From: Luteimonas fraxinea
Lineage (GTDB): Bacteria; Pseudomonadota; Gammaproteobacteria; Xanthomonadales; Xanthomonadaceae
Direction: 5' to 3'
Assembly (NCBI RefSeq): GCF_021233355.1
Contig: NZ_CP089507.1
Location: 2,791,001 to 2,855,000 of the forward strand
Length of the DNA stretch: 64,000 bases
In this document: one piece after another, positions 21,769 through 31,199 of the stretch
Position numbering within the stretch: position 1 is the stretch's first letter
Layout: each line of letters starts with the position of its first letter
Notes under the pieces: generated by a model
Told to the model about the DNA's origin: nothing
The model's database searches: none
The model's input: the letters and a program-made list of their open reading frames with translations, nothing else
Translations under genes and position numbers: made by a program

Positions 21769-23121
21769 ATGACCTCGACGCCCGGATCCGGCGGCATGCC
21801 GCTTCATACCAAGATGCTGATCGGCTTCCTCATCGGCGCGATCGCCGGCCTGGCGATCAACCTGCTGACCGGCCATCTGACCGTCGATGGCGTCCCGCCT
21901 GCGTTCTCCGGATGGGTCGAGGGCCTGATCCAGTACGTCACCGAACCGGTCGGCCAACTGTTCCTGCGTCTGTTGTTCATGCTGGTGGTGCCGCTGGTGT
22001 TCTCGGCGCTGATCCTGGGCGTGGTGGAGATCGGCGATCCGCGCGCGCTCGGCCGTCTCGGCGGCAAGACGCTGGTGTGGGTGTTCGGCACGACCTTCAT
22101 CGCGGTGATCATCGGTCTGGTGGTGGTGTCGATCATCCAGCCGGGCGCGGGCATCGATCCGGCGCTGCGCGACGCGATGCTGTCCGATTCGGTCGCCGCG
22201 GGCGCCACGATCGCCGAGCCGGCGAAGATCGGCCTCGTCGACATGCTGCTCAACATGGTGCCGCGCAACCCGATCGCCGCGGCCGCCGCAACCGATCTGA
22301 TCGCGGTGATGGTGTTCGCGCTGCTGTTCGGCATCGCCGCGACGGTGGTCAATTCGCCGGGCACGCGCAGCTTCGTCGGCGCCGTGCAGGGCATCTACGA
22401 CATCAGCCTGAAGCTGATCGACTGGGTGATCCGTCTGGCGCCGTACGCCGTGGCCGCGCTGCTGTTCACGCTGACCGCGCGCATGGGCCTGGGCCTCATG
22501 GTGCAGCTCGGCTGGTTCGTGCTGACCGCGGTGCTGGCGCTGGCGTTGCACTTCTTCGGCACGTTCTCGCTGCTGATTGCGGTGCTCGGCCGGCGCTCGC
22601 CGCTGGAGGTGTTCAAGAAGTCGCAGCCGGCGTTGCTGACCGCGTTTTCCACCTCGTCGAGCGCGGCCACGCTGCCGACCTCGCTGAAGACCGCGGAGGA
22701 AAACCTCGGCGTGCCGCGACGCGTGGCGCGCTTCGTCTGCACGCTCGGCGCAACGGTCAACATGAACGGCACGGCGCTCTACGAGGGCGTGACCGTGCTG
22801 TTTCTCGCCCAGCTGTTCGGCATCGAACTCACGTTGCTGCAGCAGGCGATGATCCTGGTGATGTGCATCATGGGCGGCATCGGCGCGGCCAGCGTGCCAG
22901 GCGGCTCGCTGCCGGTGATCGCGACGATCCTGGTGATGTTCGGCATTCCGCCCGAAGGCATCGGCATCATCCTCGGCGTCGACCGCTTCCTCGACATGTG
23001 CCGCACGACGGTCAACATCGGCGGCGACATGGTCGGTTCGGTGGTCATCGGCCGCGGCGAAGCGGACGAGGACGACGACGCCGAACCGGTGACCGACCAG
23101 GCGCTGCCGCGCCCGGCTTAA
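21769..23121 (+). CDS. Dicarboxylate/amino acid:cation symporter (DAACS family)
   Basis: Inner-membrane sodium- or proton-coupled carrier of C4-dicarboxylates or acidic amino acids (GltP/DctA/GltT type); 450 residues. The DAACS hallmarks are present: the serine-rich hairpin [16 protein letters not shown], the [14 protein letters not shown] motif ([20 protein letters not shown]), and the C-terminal substrate motif [16 protein letters not shown]. Eight transmembrane helices and two re-entrant loops are expected. The ATG at 21769 has AGGA 7 bases upstream. It ends in an acidic tail ([10 protein letters not shown]). Confidence 0.93.
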   Translation: MTSTPGSGGMPLHTKMLIGFLIGAIAGLAINLLTGHLTVDGVPPAFSGWVEGLIQYVTEPVGQLFLRLLFMLVVPLVFSALILGVVEIGDPRALGRLGGKTLVWVFGTTFIAVIIGLVVVSIIQPGAGIDPALRDAMLSDSVAAGATIAEPAKIGLVDMLLNMVPRNPIAAAAATDLIAVMVFALLFGIAATVVNSPGTRSFVGAVQGIYDISLKLIDWVIRLAPYAVAALLFTLTARMGLGLMVQLGWFVLTAVLALALHFFGTFSLLIAVLGRRSPLEVFKKSQPALLTAFSTSSSAATLPTSLKTAEENLGVPRRVARFVCTLGATVNMNGTALYEGVTVLFLAQLFGIELTLLQQAMILVMCIMGGIGAASVPGGSLPVIATILVMFGIPPEGIGIILGVDRFLDMCRTTVNIGGDMVGSVVIGRGEADEDDDAEPVTDQALPRPA

Positions 23122-23219
23122 GGCCGCATCACGCCGCTGCCGGGACATCACCCGGGCAGCGGCGCGGCGCTCGTGGGACAATTGGCGGCTCCCGCCCGCT
23201 GCCGCCCGTCTCCGAGCCC

Positions 23220-25208
23220 ATGACCACGTCGAACCGTCGCGAACTCGCCAACGCCATCCGTTTCCTCGCCATCGACGCCGTCGATGCCGCCAAGTCCGGC
23301 CATCCCGGCATGCCGATGGGCATGGCCGACATCGCCGAAGTGCTGTGGAACGACCACCTCAGCCACAACCCGGCGAATCCGCAGTGGTTCAACCGCGACC
23401 GCTTCGTGCTGTCGAACGGCCACGGCTCGATGCTGCATTACGCGCTGCTGCACCTGTCGGGTTACGACCTGCCGCTGGAAGAGCTGAAGAACTTCCGCCA
23501 GCTGCACAGCAAGACCGCCGGTCACCCGGAGCGCCACGAGACGCCCGGCGTCGAGACCACCACCGGTCCGCTGGGCCAGGGCTTCGCGAACGCCGTCGGC
23601 TTCGCGCTCGCCGAGCGCCTGCTCGCGCAGCGCTTCAACCGCCCTGAATTCGCCGTCGTCGATCACCGCACCTGGGTGTTCATGGGCGACGGCTGCCTGA
23701 TGGAAGGCATCTCGCACGAGGCCGCCTCGCTCGCCGGCACGCTGGGCCTGGGCAAGCTGGTCGCGTTCTGGGACGACAACCGCATCTCGATCGACGGCAA
23801 TACCGAAGGCTGGTTCACCGACGACACCCCGGCGCGTTTCGAGGCCTACGGCTGGCGCGTGATCCGCGACGTCGATGGCCATGACGCCGATGCGATCTCG
23901 CGTGCGATCGAAGCCGCCACCGCCGAAGACGACAAGCCGGTGCTGGTGTGCTGCCGCACGACGATCGGCTTCGGTTCGCCCAACCGCGCCGGCAAGGAGT
24001 CGTCGCACGGCGCGCCGCTGGGCAAGGACGAATCCGACGCCACGCGCGTAGCGCTCGGCTGGAACCACGGTCCTTTCGACGTGCCGCAGGCACTGCGCGA
24101 CGGCTGGCGCGCGGTCGAAGCCGGCCAGGTGCGCGAGTCGGAATGGAACCAGCAGTTCGACGCCTACCAGGCGAAGTACCCCGATCTCGCCGCCGAACTC
24201 GTGCGCCGCTCGCACGGCGCCCTGCCGGACGGCTTCGTCGAAGCGGCCGATGCCTTCATCGCCAAGCTGCAGAGCGACGGCCCGACGATTGCCTCGCGCA
24301 AGGCCTCGCAGATGGCGATCGAAGCCTTCGCGCCGCTGCTGCCGGAAATCATCGGCGGCTCGGCCGACCTCGCGCATTCCAACCTGACCCTGTGGAAGGG
24401 CAGCACGTCCGCGGCCAGCACCGATGCCAACGCGAACTACGTCTATTACGGCGTGCGCGAGTTTGGCATGAGCGCGATCGCGAACGGTCTGGCGCTGCAT
24501 GGCGGCTTCATCCCGTTCGACGCGACGTTCCTGGTCTTCAGCGATTACGCACGCAACGCCGTGCGCATGAGCGCGCTGATTCCCGCGCACGCCATCCACG
24601 TCTACACGCACGATTCGATCGGCCTGGGCGAAGACGGCCCGACCCATCAGCCGGTCGAGCATCTGGCGAGCCTGCGCTATATCCCGAACAACGACGTGTG
24701 GCGCCCGTGCGACGCGGTTGAATCGGCGGTGGCCTGGAAGTCGGCGATCACGCGTCGGGACGGCCCTAGCTGCCTGATCTTCTCGCGCCAGAACCTGCCG
24801 CACCAGGCACGCGACACCGCGCAGGTGGCCGACATCGCGCGCGGTGGCTACGTGCTGAAGGATTCGGTCGGCACGCCGGAGATCATCCTGATTGCGACTG
24901 GTTCGGAGATCGGTCTGGCGACCCAGGCGGCCGAACAGCTGGGCGATAACGTGCGCGTCGTGTCGATGCCCTCGACCGACGTGTTCGATCGTCAGGACGC
25001 GGCGTATCGCGAATCCGTGCTCCCGAACGCCGTGCGCAAGCGCGTCGCGATCGAAGCCGGCGTCACCCCGTTCTGGCGCGCCTACGTGGGTCTCGACGGC
25101 GCCGTGATCGGCATCGACACCTTCGGCGCCTCGGCCCCGGCCGACAAGCTGTTCCAGCACTTCGGCATCACGGTCGAGAAGATCGTCGAGGCGGCGAAGG
25201 CGCTCTGA
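23220..25208 (+). CDS. tkt: Transketolase
   Basis: Thiamine-diphosphate enzyme of the pentose phosphate pathway, 662 residues. The N-terminal signature [20 protein letters not shown], the ThDP/Mg segment [20 protein letters not shown], the second-domain motif [18 protein letters not shown] and the C-terminal domain are all intact. The ATG at 23220 starts MTTSNRREL. It is separated from the symporter by 98 bases and is followed by a clear intrinsic terminator at 25238-25266, so it ends its own transcript. Confidence 0.97.
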   Translation: MTTSNRRELANAIRFLAIDAVDAAKSGHPGMPMGMADIAEVLWNDHLSHNPANPQWFNRDRFVLSNGHGSMLHYALLHLSGYDLPLEELKNFRQLHSKTAGHPERHETPGVETTTGPLGQGFANAVGFALAERLLAQRFNRPEFAVVDHRTWVFMGDGCLMEGISHEAASLAGTLGLGKLVAFWDDNRISIDGNTEGWFTDDTPARFEAYGWRVIRDVDGHDADAISRAIEAATAEDDKPVLVCCRTTIGFGSPNRAGKESSHGAPLGKDESDATRVALGWNHGPFDVPQALRDGWRAVEAGQVRESEWNQQFDAYQAKYPDLAAELVRRSHGALPDGFVEAADAFIAKLQSDGPTIASRKASQMAIEAFAPLLPEIIGGSADLAHSNLTLWKGSTSAASTDANANYVYYGVREFGMSAIANGLALHGGFIPFDATFLVFSDYARNAVRMSALIPAHAIHVYTHDSIGLGEDGPTHQPVEHLASLRYIPNNDVWRPCDAVESAVAWKSAITRRDGPSCLIFSRQNLPHQARDTAQVADIARGGYVLKDSVGTPEIILIATGSEIGLATQAAEQLGDNVRVVSMPSTDVFDRQDAAYRESVLPNAVRKRVAIEAGVTPFWRAYVGLDGAVIGIDTFGASAPADKLFQHFGITVEKIVEAAKAL

Positions 25209-25237
25209 TCGGGACGCACGATCTGCAGCAGTGAACG

Positions 25238-25266
25238 AAAAAGCCCGCGCAAGCGGGCTTTTTTTT
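25238..25266 (+). terminator. Rho-independent terminator after tkt
   Basis: Stem AAGCCCGC / GCGGGCTT with a GCAA-type tetraloop, preceded by an A run and followed by a run of T residues to 25266. It lies 30 bases after the transketolase stop. Confidence 0.95.
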
Positions 25267-25329
25267 AGGTGATTCTTCGCGAGCGTCATGCGTTCGAGTT
25301 CACGTCGACCTTGAGCACACCGCATTGAG

Positions 25330-25352
25330 CCCCTCTCCCGCCGGGAGAGGGG
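25330..25352. repeat. REP-like palindrome
   Basis: Perfect 11-bp arms (CCCCTCTCCCG and its complement) around a single C. The flanking text GGTTGGGGTGAGGG is typical of this family's dispersed intergenic palindromes. It sits between tkt and bolA. Confidence 0.65.
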
Positions 25353-25455
25353 TTGGGGTGAGGGACGAACGCTCGCAATAAACAGATCGGAGTTCGAACC
25401 CTTCTCCACAGCGATGAGTTTCGCCGCGCTCTACCAATCCTACGAGAGGCTGGCC

Positions 25456-25773
25456 TCAGCCCGCCGGCTTGTCGTGCTTGCTCCCACCCCGGCAATGCGG
25501 CGAATCCGGCACCTGCACTTCCGCGGCCCATTCCTCGGGCGTGAACGTATGCAGCGCCAGCGCGTGGATCTGCTGCATCTGCGGGCCGAGCGCGCGGTAC
25601 ACCGCCTGGTGCCGCTGGAGCGCACGCTTGCCGTCGAACGCCGCGCTGACCACGACCGCCTTGAAATGCGTCTCCAGCCCGCGGCTGTGCATGTGGCTCT
25701 CGTCCTCGACATCGAGGTGCGTGGGCAAAAGTGCTGCGAGGGCGTCGCGGAGCTGGTCGGCGCGGGTGGTCAT
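25456..25773 (-). CDS. bolA: BolA-family protein
   Basis: Small cytoplasmic protein of 105 residues with the BolA/KH-like fold. Family members pair with monothiol glutaredoxins in iron-sulfur trafficking, or act as regulators. The conserved core is DVEDESHMHSRGLETHFKAV, with the signature histidine, and the RHQ-VY helix appears as RALQRHQAVYRALG. The start at 25773 (MTTRADQLRD) removes an unlike N-terminal extension. It is followed on the same strand, upstream, by the acetyl-CoA hydrolase gene. Confidence 0.92.
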   Translation of the reverse strand: MTTRADQLRDALAALLPTHLDVEDESHMHSRGLETHFKAVVVSAAFDGKRALQRHQAVYRALGPQMQQIHALALHTFTPEEWAAEVQVPDSPHCRGGSKHDKPAG

Positions 25774-25837
25774 GGTCTGGTCCTGCACGGGTGTCGTCGA
25801 ACGAGATGGAGGCGAGGCATGCGATCGCAACCGCGTC

Positions 25838-27826
25838 TCAGACAGCTGATGTCGGCGCGATCACATCCTGGGGCGCACTGGGACGCGCGGTGCGCCGCAG
25901 GCCGAGCGACACCAGCCGCGCCATCAGGTGTTCATTGAGGCCGCTGGGCGCCTGCAGCTGCATGCGCGCGAGTGCCGGCGTGTCGTCACCGATTCCCTCG
26001 CGCAGCGCGTCAAACACCGTGGCGAGCTTGCCGCGTCGCGTCGCGGTCTGCGTGCGCAGCCAGGCCAGCGCACGCAGCAGGCGCTGCTCGACGACATCGA
26101 AATCGCTGCCCAGCGGATAGTCGGGCAGGCTGCCGTCGGCGCGCAGCGGTGCAAGCGACGTGCGCAGGCTGTCCGGCGTGTTGCGTTGCCACGGCTCGGG
26201 AACGACGAAGCGCGCATCGAGCTTGCCTGCTGCCTGCGCACGCTGTACGAGTCCGGCCTGATGCGGGGCTTCGGCGACGCGCACCATCGCGCGCGTGCAG
26301 TCCTCGTCGGTCGCCCCGCGGATGTCGGCGATGCCGTACTCGGTGATGTAGACGTCGCGAAGATGCCGCGGGATCGTCGTGTGGCCGTAGTGCCAGCGGA
26401 TGTTGGCCTCGCGCCCGCCGCCGGCATCGCGCGCGGCGCGCAGCAGCAGCACCGAGCGCGCGTCGGGCAGCGCGTGGCCCATCGCGACGAAGTTGTACTG
26501 GCCGCCGACGCCGGACACCACGCGGCCGTCTTCCAGTCCATCCGACACCGCCGCGCCCAGCGCGGTCGCCATCATGCAGCTGTTGAAGAAACGCGCATCG
26601 CGTCGCTGCAGGCGCTCGAGGCCTTCGTCGAGGCCGTAGAGCTCGTTGACCTCGCCGACGCGCTTCATGCCGATACCGCGACGGGTTTCGTCGTCGAGTC
26701 CGCGCAGCCAGGCGTAGAAATCCGGCGAGCCGAGATAGAACGCGCCGTGCAGGAACTCGCCGTTGCGCTCAAGCAGATCGAGATCCAGCGCGCTCGCGGT
26801 GCCGTCGTTGACGCGTCGCATCATGCTGGCCTTGTCGACGACGCGGCGCTTGATCACGCCCACTTCGACCAGACGCTTGAAGCCCTCGTTGATCATCTCG
26901 CTGCAGCCGTAGAGGCCGGTCTTGAACGGATCGAGTCCACCGACGGCCTGCACCGTGCGATGTGTGGCGAGATCGGGATCGAGCGCGTGCAGCACGCGCC
27001 GGTACGCCGCGTTATCGGTATGGCGCAGCGCCAGTGCATGGCACAGCGCATCAGCGAGCGCACCGATGCCGATCTGCAGCGTGCCGCCATCGCGCACCAG
27101 CGTGCTGGCATAGAAACCGATCGCGTAATCGGCATCCGACACCGGCTGGCGCGGCAGGCCGAACAGGCGCGGGTAGGGCGGTGGCGGCGCGATCACGACA
27201 TCGAAGAACGCGGCATCCACCGCTGCTGTGCCGTCGAGCCATGGCAGCGCAGGATCGACTTCGCCGACGACCAGCGGACGCGGATGACCGGCTTTGAGCA
27301 GCGCATCGATCGCGTCGAAGGTCAGATCGGTGTTCGAAGACAGCGAGAAGCGCGTGCCGTCGTCATTGGCCGCGACCTTCTGCACCAGCACATTGACGCC
27401 GCGATCCGCGAGCGCGCGCGCCACGTGCGTGTAATTGAGGCTGGCGTAGCGCCGCTGCGCCTGCGACGAGCCCAGCATCGCGCCGGACTGCATGTAGAAC
27501 TCTTCGACCTCGACGTGCGGCGGCAGCGCGTTGCGCCGCAGCGCATCCACGTACTTCAGACGCACGAAGTCCTCGCCGAAATGCCGCTTCGCGAACGGGC
27601 CGATGAAGCGGCCCTCGAGATCGTCGCCGCCTTTCGGCGGATCCAGCGACAGCGCGGTGTACAGCGTGAACGGTCGCGCGGGATCTGCAATCGCGGCATC
27701 GAACAACGCATTGAGCAGACGGTGCGGCTTGCCGATGCCGAGCGGCGCACCGATGTGGAGGGCACCGTCGACATGCGCATGGATGCGGCTGACGGCGTCT
27801 TCGATGGAGTCGACGTAGGCGGTCAT
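25838..27826 (-). CDS. Acetyl-CoA hydrolase/transferase family protein
   Basis: CoA-transferase fold enzyme of 662 residues, longer than the ~500 residues of ACH1/Cat1 relatives. It matches a beta- and gammaproteobacterial subfamily seen in xanthomonads. Two NagB/RpiA-like halves are visible. The C-terminal catalytic half has SGVGGQYNFVAMGHALPDAR, RWHYGHTTIPRHLRDVYITEYG and DIRGATDEDC. The likely reaction is CoA transfer between acetate/propionate and succinate or thioester hydrolysis. The ATG at 27826 begins MTAYVDSIED. It is 65 bases upstream of bolA on the same strand. Confidence 0.87.
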   Translation of the reverse strand: MTAYVDSIEDAVSRIHAHVDGALHIGAPLGIGKPHRLLNALFDAAIADPARPFTLYTALSLDPPKGGDDLEGRFIGPFAKRHFGEDFVRLKYVDALRRNALPPHVEVEEFYMQSGAMLGSSQAQRRYASLNYTHVARALADRGVNVLVQKVAANDDGTRFSLSSNTDLTFDAIDALLKAGHPRPLVVGEVDPALPWLDGTAAVDAAFFDVVIAPPPPYPRLFGLPRQPVSDADYAIGFYASTLVRDGGTLQIGIGALADALCHALALRHTDNAAYRRVLHALDPDLATHRTVQAVGGLDPFKTGLYGCSEMINEGFKRLVEVGVIKRRVVDKASMMRRVNDGTASALDLDLLERNGEFLHGAFYLGSPDFYAWLRGLDDETRRGIGMKRVGEVNELYGLDEGLERLQRRDARFFNSCMMATALGAAVSDGLEDGRVVSGVGGQYNFVAMGHALPDARSVLLLRAARDAGGGREANIRWHYGHTTIPRHLRDVYITEYGIADIRGATDEDCTRAMVRVAEAPHQAGLVQRAQAAGKLDARFVVPEPWQRNTPDSLRTSLAPLRADGSLPDYPLGSDFDVVEQRLLRALAWLRTQTATRRGKLATVFDALREGIGDDTPALARMQLQAPSGLNEHLMARLVSLGLRRTARPSAPQDVIAPTSAV

Positions 27827-28046
27827 GGCGAGAGGATACGCAGGCGCACGTGAATAGGCGGCCGCTCCATCGCACCGCCTGATCGCGACGAAGTCGCATG
27901 GACGCGACCTGCATTGCGGACACGCGTATCGCCGCGTCCAGGATCCCGGACCGGTGCAATGCAGGTCTCGCGTCGAGGCACATCGCGCCCGCTGCCCAAT
28001 TGGATCTGCGGCGCGATTTTCAGGTCAGACGCGTCCATGTCACGTG

Positions 28047-28101
28047 TTGACAGATCAACTCGATTACATGTGTAATCCTATCAACGATTACGTGCGTAAA
28101 C
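28047..28101 (+). promoter_or_regulatory. Sigma70 promoter with two BlaI-type operators
   Basis: A -35 TTGACA (28047-28052) and a -10 TGTAAT (28071-28076) are 18 bases apart. The -10 lies inside a perfect palindrome GATTACA-TG-TGTAATC (28062-28077). A second near-copy GATTACG-TG-CGTAAAC (28086-28101) sits 24 bp on and just before the ATG of the BlaI gene. This matches the TACA-N-TGTA dyads bound by BlaI/MecI repressors and predicts autorepression. Confidence 0.85.
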
Positions 28102-28104
28102 GAA

Positions 28105-28476
28105 ATGCATATCAGCGAAGCCGAAGCCGAAGTGATGGACGTACTCTGGGCCCGCAGCCCGCGGGGCGCCGAGGAGGTCGTGGCCGCGCTGGCAGGTCGC
28201 CAGGCGTGGGCGGAGGCGACGGTCAAGACGCTGCTCAACCGGCTGCTGACCAAGGGTGCCATCAGCGCCGGACGTGATGGGCGGCGGTATCTCTACAGCC
28301 CGGTGCTGCAACGAGAGGAGTGGCTGGCGCAGCAGAGCGATGGTCTGCTGGACCGCCTGTTCGGTGGCCGGGTCGCGCCGCTGGTGGCGCATTTCGGTGA
28401 GCGACAGAAGCTGTCGAAGGCCGATATCGATGAATTGCGCGCCCTGATCGAGACGCTCGAAGATGGACGCGGCTGA
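28105..28476 (+). CDS. BlaI/MecI-family transcriptional repressor
   Basis: Winged-helix repressor of 123 residues. ISEAEAEVMDVLWARSPRGAEEVV begins the family fold and ATVKTLLNRLLTKGAISAGRDGRRYLYSP is the recognition helix and wing. In the family, repression is lifted when a partner membrane metalloprotease cleaves or inactivates it. That partner follows here, overlapping by 14 bases. Two operators lie directly upstream. There is no beta-lactamase gene nearby. Confidence 0.93.
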   Translation: MHISEAEAEVMDVLWARSPRGAEEVVAALAGRQAWAEATVKTLLNRLLTKGAISAGRDGRRYLYSPVLQREEWLAQQSDGLLDRLFGGRVAPLVAHFGERQKLSKADIDELRALIETLEDGRG

Positions 28477-29947
28477 CGTTCTGCGCCTTCTGGTCGCCAC
28501 ATCGGTGGCGGGCAGTGTTTCGGCGCTACTGGTCGCTGCGTGTGCGCGTCCGTTGCGCCGCTGGGCGGGCGCCGGCTGTGCGTATCGCGCCTGGTGGGCC
28601 GTGCCGCTGGCAATGTGCGCCGCCTCGTTGCCCGCGCGTGAAGTGACGGTTGCAGCGGCGCCCGCTGAAGCGGTGGGGATGCTGTCGGCAAATGCCGGTC
28701 AGACGACTGACGCGCTTGCAACGCAGATGCTGTCGTCCGGTCTCGATTGGCAGGTCGCGCTGCTGTCGATCTGGGGACTCGGTATTGCCGTGGTGCTGAT
28801 CGCACAGGTCGTCGGGCATCGCCGCTTTGCAGCCGGACTGGGTCGTCTGCGCCGTCGTCGTGATGGGCTGTTTGGTGCCGAAACCAGCGAGGGTTTGCCT
28901 GCGGTCGTGGGATTGCGCGCGCGCATCGTGCTGCCGGCGGATTTCGAGACGCGCTATTCGCCGGACGAACAGGCGCTGGTGCTGGCGCACGAGCGCGTGC
29001 ATGTCCGCCGCCGCGATGTCTGGTGGAACCTGCTGGCGACCCTGTTGTGTGCGGCGCACTGGTTCAATCCGGTCGGGTGGTGGGCGTTGCGGCGCCTGCG
29101 TCTCGATCAGGAACTCGCCTGCGATGCAGCGGTGCTGGCGGCGCGTCCGGACAGCCGGCGCCGGTATGCGGAAGCGTTGCTCAAGTCCGGCACATGTCTG
29201 CAGTCACGCACGCTCGCCTGCCAATGGCCGGCGACCCATCCCTTGAAGGAGAGAATCGAAATGCTTGGACAGATCATTCCGGGTCGCCGTCGGCGTGCAG
29301 CCGGTACGGCCGTGGTCATGGTGGTGGGTTCGATGCTGACGGTGGGCGTCTGGGCGGCCCAGCCGCCGCGAACCGTGGCTGCCGACGCCGTGCACGTGGA
29401 GACCAAGAACGTGGGCCCGATGGCGCCGATCGATCCCGCACCGTTGTCCGGCCGCGCCGCCGCCGAACGTGCGGCCGCGGCGGCAGGCCTGCGCCTGCGC
29501 GATGCCGATGCACTCGATGGCGCACCCACGCGGCCCTGGCTGGAACGCGAGACACCGGCGCGCGCGATCATCATGGCAGTCGCCGCGTCGCGGGGATTGG
29601 ACGTGGTGCCCGACGGCGACGGCCTGCGCCTGGTGGCGCAAGGGCCGACACGTGTGGAGTACGACGCTGGAAGCCGCACGCTGGAGCTGCAGCTGAAGGA
29701 CGTGCCGGTCGGCGAAGCGCTGCGTCGGATCGCGGATGCCACCGGACGTCGTTTCGAGGCCGCCAATGGTGTCTCGTTGACGCAGCCGGTGTCGATGCGC
29801 ATGCAGTCGGTGCCGCTGGCGACCGTGGAAGCGCTGATCGATGGCGAACTCGACGGTGCACGCCTCGAATCGGAGGCCGCTGCGCTGCGTGTCGTCGCAG
29901 CGCCGGAAAAGCGGGGCCGCGCGCCCCGCAAGCCGCCGCTGCGTTGA
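28463..29947 (+). CDS. BlaR1-like M56 metallopeptidase with C-terminal STN-like domain
   Basis: Integral-membrane zinc protease of 494 residues. N-terminal transmembrane helices lie near residues 8-27 and 98-117. The HExxH zinc motif HERVH is at 176-180, followed by the membrane segment after it and the conserved ELACDAAVLA (about 217-226). Another transmembrane helix follows at about 282-299. The periplasmic C-terminus is not the penicillin-binding sensor of BlaR1. Residues about 398-478 read like a secretin/TonB short N-terminal (STN) domain, with LELQLKDVPVGEALRRIADA and VSMRMQSVPLATVEALID. It overlaps the BlaI gene and should be its signal-sensing antirepressor. Confidence 0.87.
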   Translation: MDAADVLRLLVATSVAGSVSALLVAACARPLRRWAGAGCAYRAWWAVPLAMCAASLPAREVTVAAAPAEAVGMLSANAGQTTDALATQMLSSGLDWQVALLSIWGLGIAVVLIAQVVGHRRFAAGLGRLRRRRDGLFGAETSEGLPAVVGLRARIVLPADFETRYSPDEQALVLAHERVHVRRRDVWWNLLATLLCAAHWFNPVGWWALRRLRLDQELACDAAVLAARPDSRRRYAEALLKSGTCLQSRTLACQWPATHPLKERIEMLGQIIPGRRRRAAGTAVVMVVGSMLTVGVWAAQPPRTVAADAVHVETKNVGPMAPIDPAPLSGRAAAERAAAAAGLRLRDADALDGAPTRPWLERETPARAIIMAVAASRGLDVVPDGDGLRLVAQGPTRVEYDAGSRTLELQLKDVPVGEALRRIADATGRRFEAANGVSLTQPVSMRMQSVPLATVEALIDGELDGARLESEAAALRVVAAPEKRGRAPRKPPLR

Positions 29948-29969
29948 GTCGGCGGCCGCGCGTTCGCGG

Positions 29970-30521
29970 TTACGACTCCAGCATCTCCGGCTTGAACAGC
30001 GCCCGCCGCGAACGTTCGTCGCCGCTGACCATGAATTGCCCGTCGCCGCGGTAGTGCACGGTACGCGGCCATTTCGGGCGTTCTGCGGCGTGCGCGGCAA
30101 CGACGCGCCAGACGAACAGCGGGTAGTCGGCGGTGATGCGGGTTTCGTGCAGGCGACATTCGAAACGTGCGTGGCATTCGCCGATGCCGGGGGCGTCGAC
30201 GTCGCTGCTGTCGACCGCGGTCAGGCCGAAGCGTTCGAACTTGTCTGCGTCGGCGCTGCTGCTGTTGCCGATGCGCACGACGGTGTCGAGCATGTCCGCG
30301 GTCGGCAGATTGATGACGCATTCGCGGCTGGCGCGCGCGAGGGCGTGGCTGCGGTTGGCCGACCAGATGTAGGTGCCGACGAGGTCGTAGCCCAGCATCA
30401 TGTGCCAGCCCAGCGTCATGATGCCGCGTTCGCCCTTGTGGGCGGTCGACAGCAGCACGACGGGGCCGGGTTCGAGAAAGCGACGCGTCTGATCGGGCGG
30501 AATCGCGTGGGTGCGGGGCAT
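29970..30521 (-). CDS. Flavin reductase-like FMN-binding protein
   Basis: Split-barrel FMN-binding protein of 183 residues in the flavin reductase-like (DIM6/NTAB) family. The start ATG at 30521 gives MPRTHAIPPD. Family marks are PGPVVLLSTAHKGERGIMTL, the FMN-phosphate region WSANRSHALARASRECVINLP, and a C-terminal FVWRVVAAHA segment. It probably supplies reduced flavin or has a related NAD(P)H oxidoreductase role. It lies convergent to the BlaR1-like gene, 22 bases away. Confidence 0.82.
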   Translation of the reverse strand: MPRTHAIPPDQTRRFLEPGPVVLLSTAHKGERGIMTLGWHMMLGYDLVGTYIWSANRSHALARASRECVINLPTADMLDTVVRIGNSSSADADKFERFGLTAVDSSDVDAPGIGECHARFECRLHETRITADYPLFVWRVVAAHAAERPKWPRTVHYRGDGQFMVSGDERSRRALFKPEMLES

Positions 30522-30584
30522 GACGCGGACCTGCAGGCGGGCCTGCGATTGCCGCAGGTTGGCGGTGAACGCCGCGTCGCCTGC

Positions 30585-31199
30585 TCAGGCCAGCGTGTGC
30601 ACCGCGTCGGCCAGACGCCGCACGTCGTCGCTGGTGTGGCTGACGTAGAGCATCGGCAGACGCACCTCGTCGCGTACGCGCTGCAGCCATGGAATCAGCT
30701 CTTCGCGCCGCGCTTCGTCGAGCGCCGACAGCGGCTCATCGAACAACAGCACCGCCGGCTGCGACAGCAGCGCACGACCGATCGCCACGCGTTGTGCTTC
30801 GCCGCCGGAGAGATTCGCCGGCTGGCGCTGCAGCAGCGCGCCGATACCGAGCAGTTCGACCACCTGATCGAGTTCGAAGGTGTCGGCGCCGGCGTGATGG
30901 CGGCCGTATCGCAGGTTGCGCAGCACATCGAGGTGCGGGAACAGGCGCGCGTCCTGGAAGACGTAGCCAACACGCCGGCGATGCGCGGGCACGTCGATGC
31001 GCGCGGTACTGTCGAACAGCACGCGGCCGTCGATCTCGATGCGGCCCGCACGCGGGCGCACGAGACCGGCGATCGCATTGAGCACGCTGGTCTTGCCGGC
31101 GCCCGACGGCCCGGTCAGCGCGAGCACGCGCTGCGTGGCGTCGATGCGGATGTGGCGCGCGAAACTGCCGCGGCGCAGGTCGATGTCGACGTGCAGCAT
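30585..31199 (-). CDS. modC: Molybdate ABC transporter ATP-binding protein, short form
   Basis: ABC ATPase of 204 residues. Walker A TGPSGAGKTSVLNAIAG, signature LSGGEAQRVAIGRAL, Walker B VLLFDEPLSALD and H-loop YVSHTSDDV are all intact. It lacks the ~140-residue C-terminal MOP/TOBE molybdate-sensing domain of E. coli ModC (~350 residues). Its ATG (31199) overlaps the modB stop as TGATG, so the pair is translationally coupled. It is the last gene of modA-modB-modC. Confidence 0.9.
   Translation of the reverse strand: MLHVDIDLRRGSFARHIRIDATQRVLALTGPSGAGKTSVLNAIAGLVRPRAGRIEIDGRVLFDSTARIDVPAHRRRVGYVFQDARLFPHLDVLRNLRYGRHHAGADTFELDQVVELLGIGALLQRQPANLSGGEAQRVAIGRALLSQPAVLLFDEPLSALDEARREELIPWLQRVRDEVRLPMLYVSHTSDDVRRLADAVHTLA

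Noticed and set aside
28105..29947. Beta-lactam resistance operon
   Set aside because: BlaI- and BlaR1-like genes are present, but no beta-lactamase or penicillin-binding gene is adjacent, and the BlaR1 sensor domain is not of penicillin-binding type.
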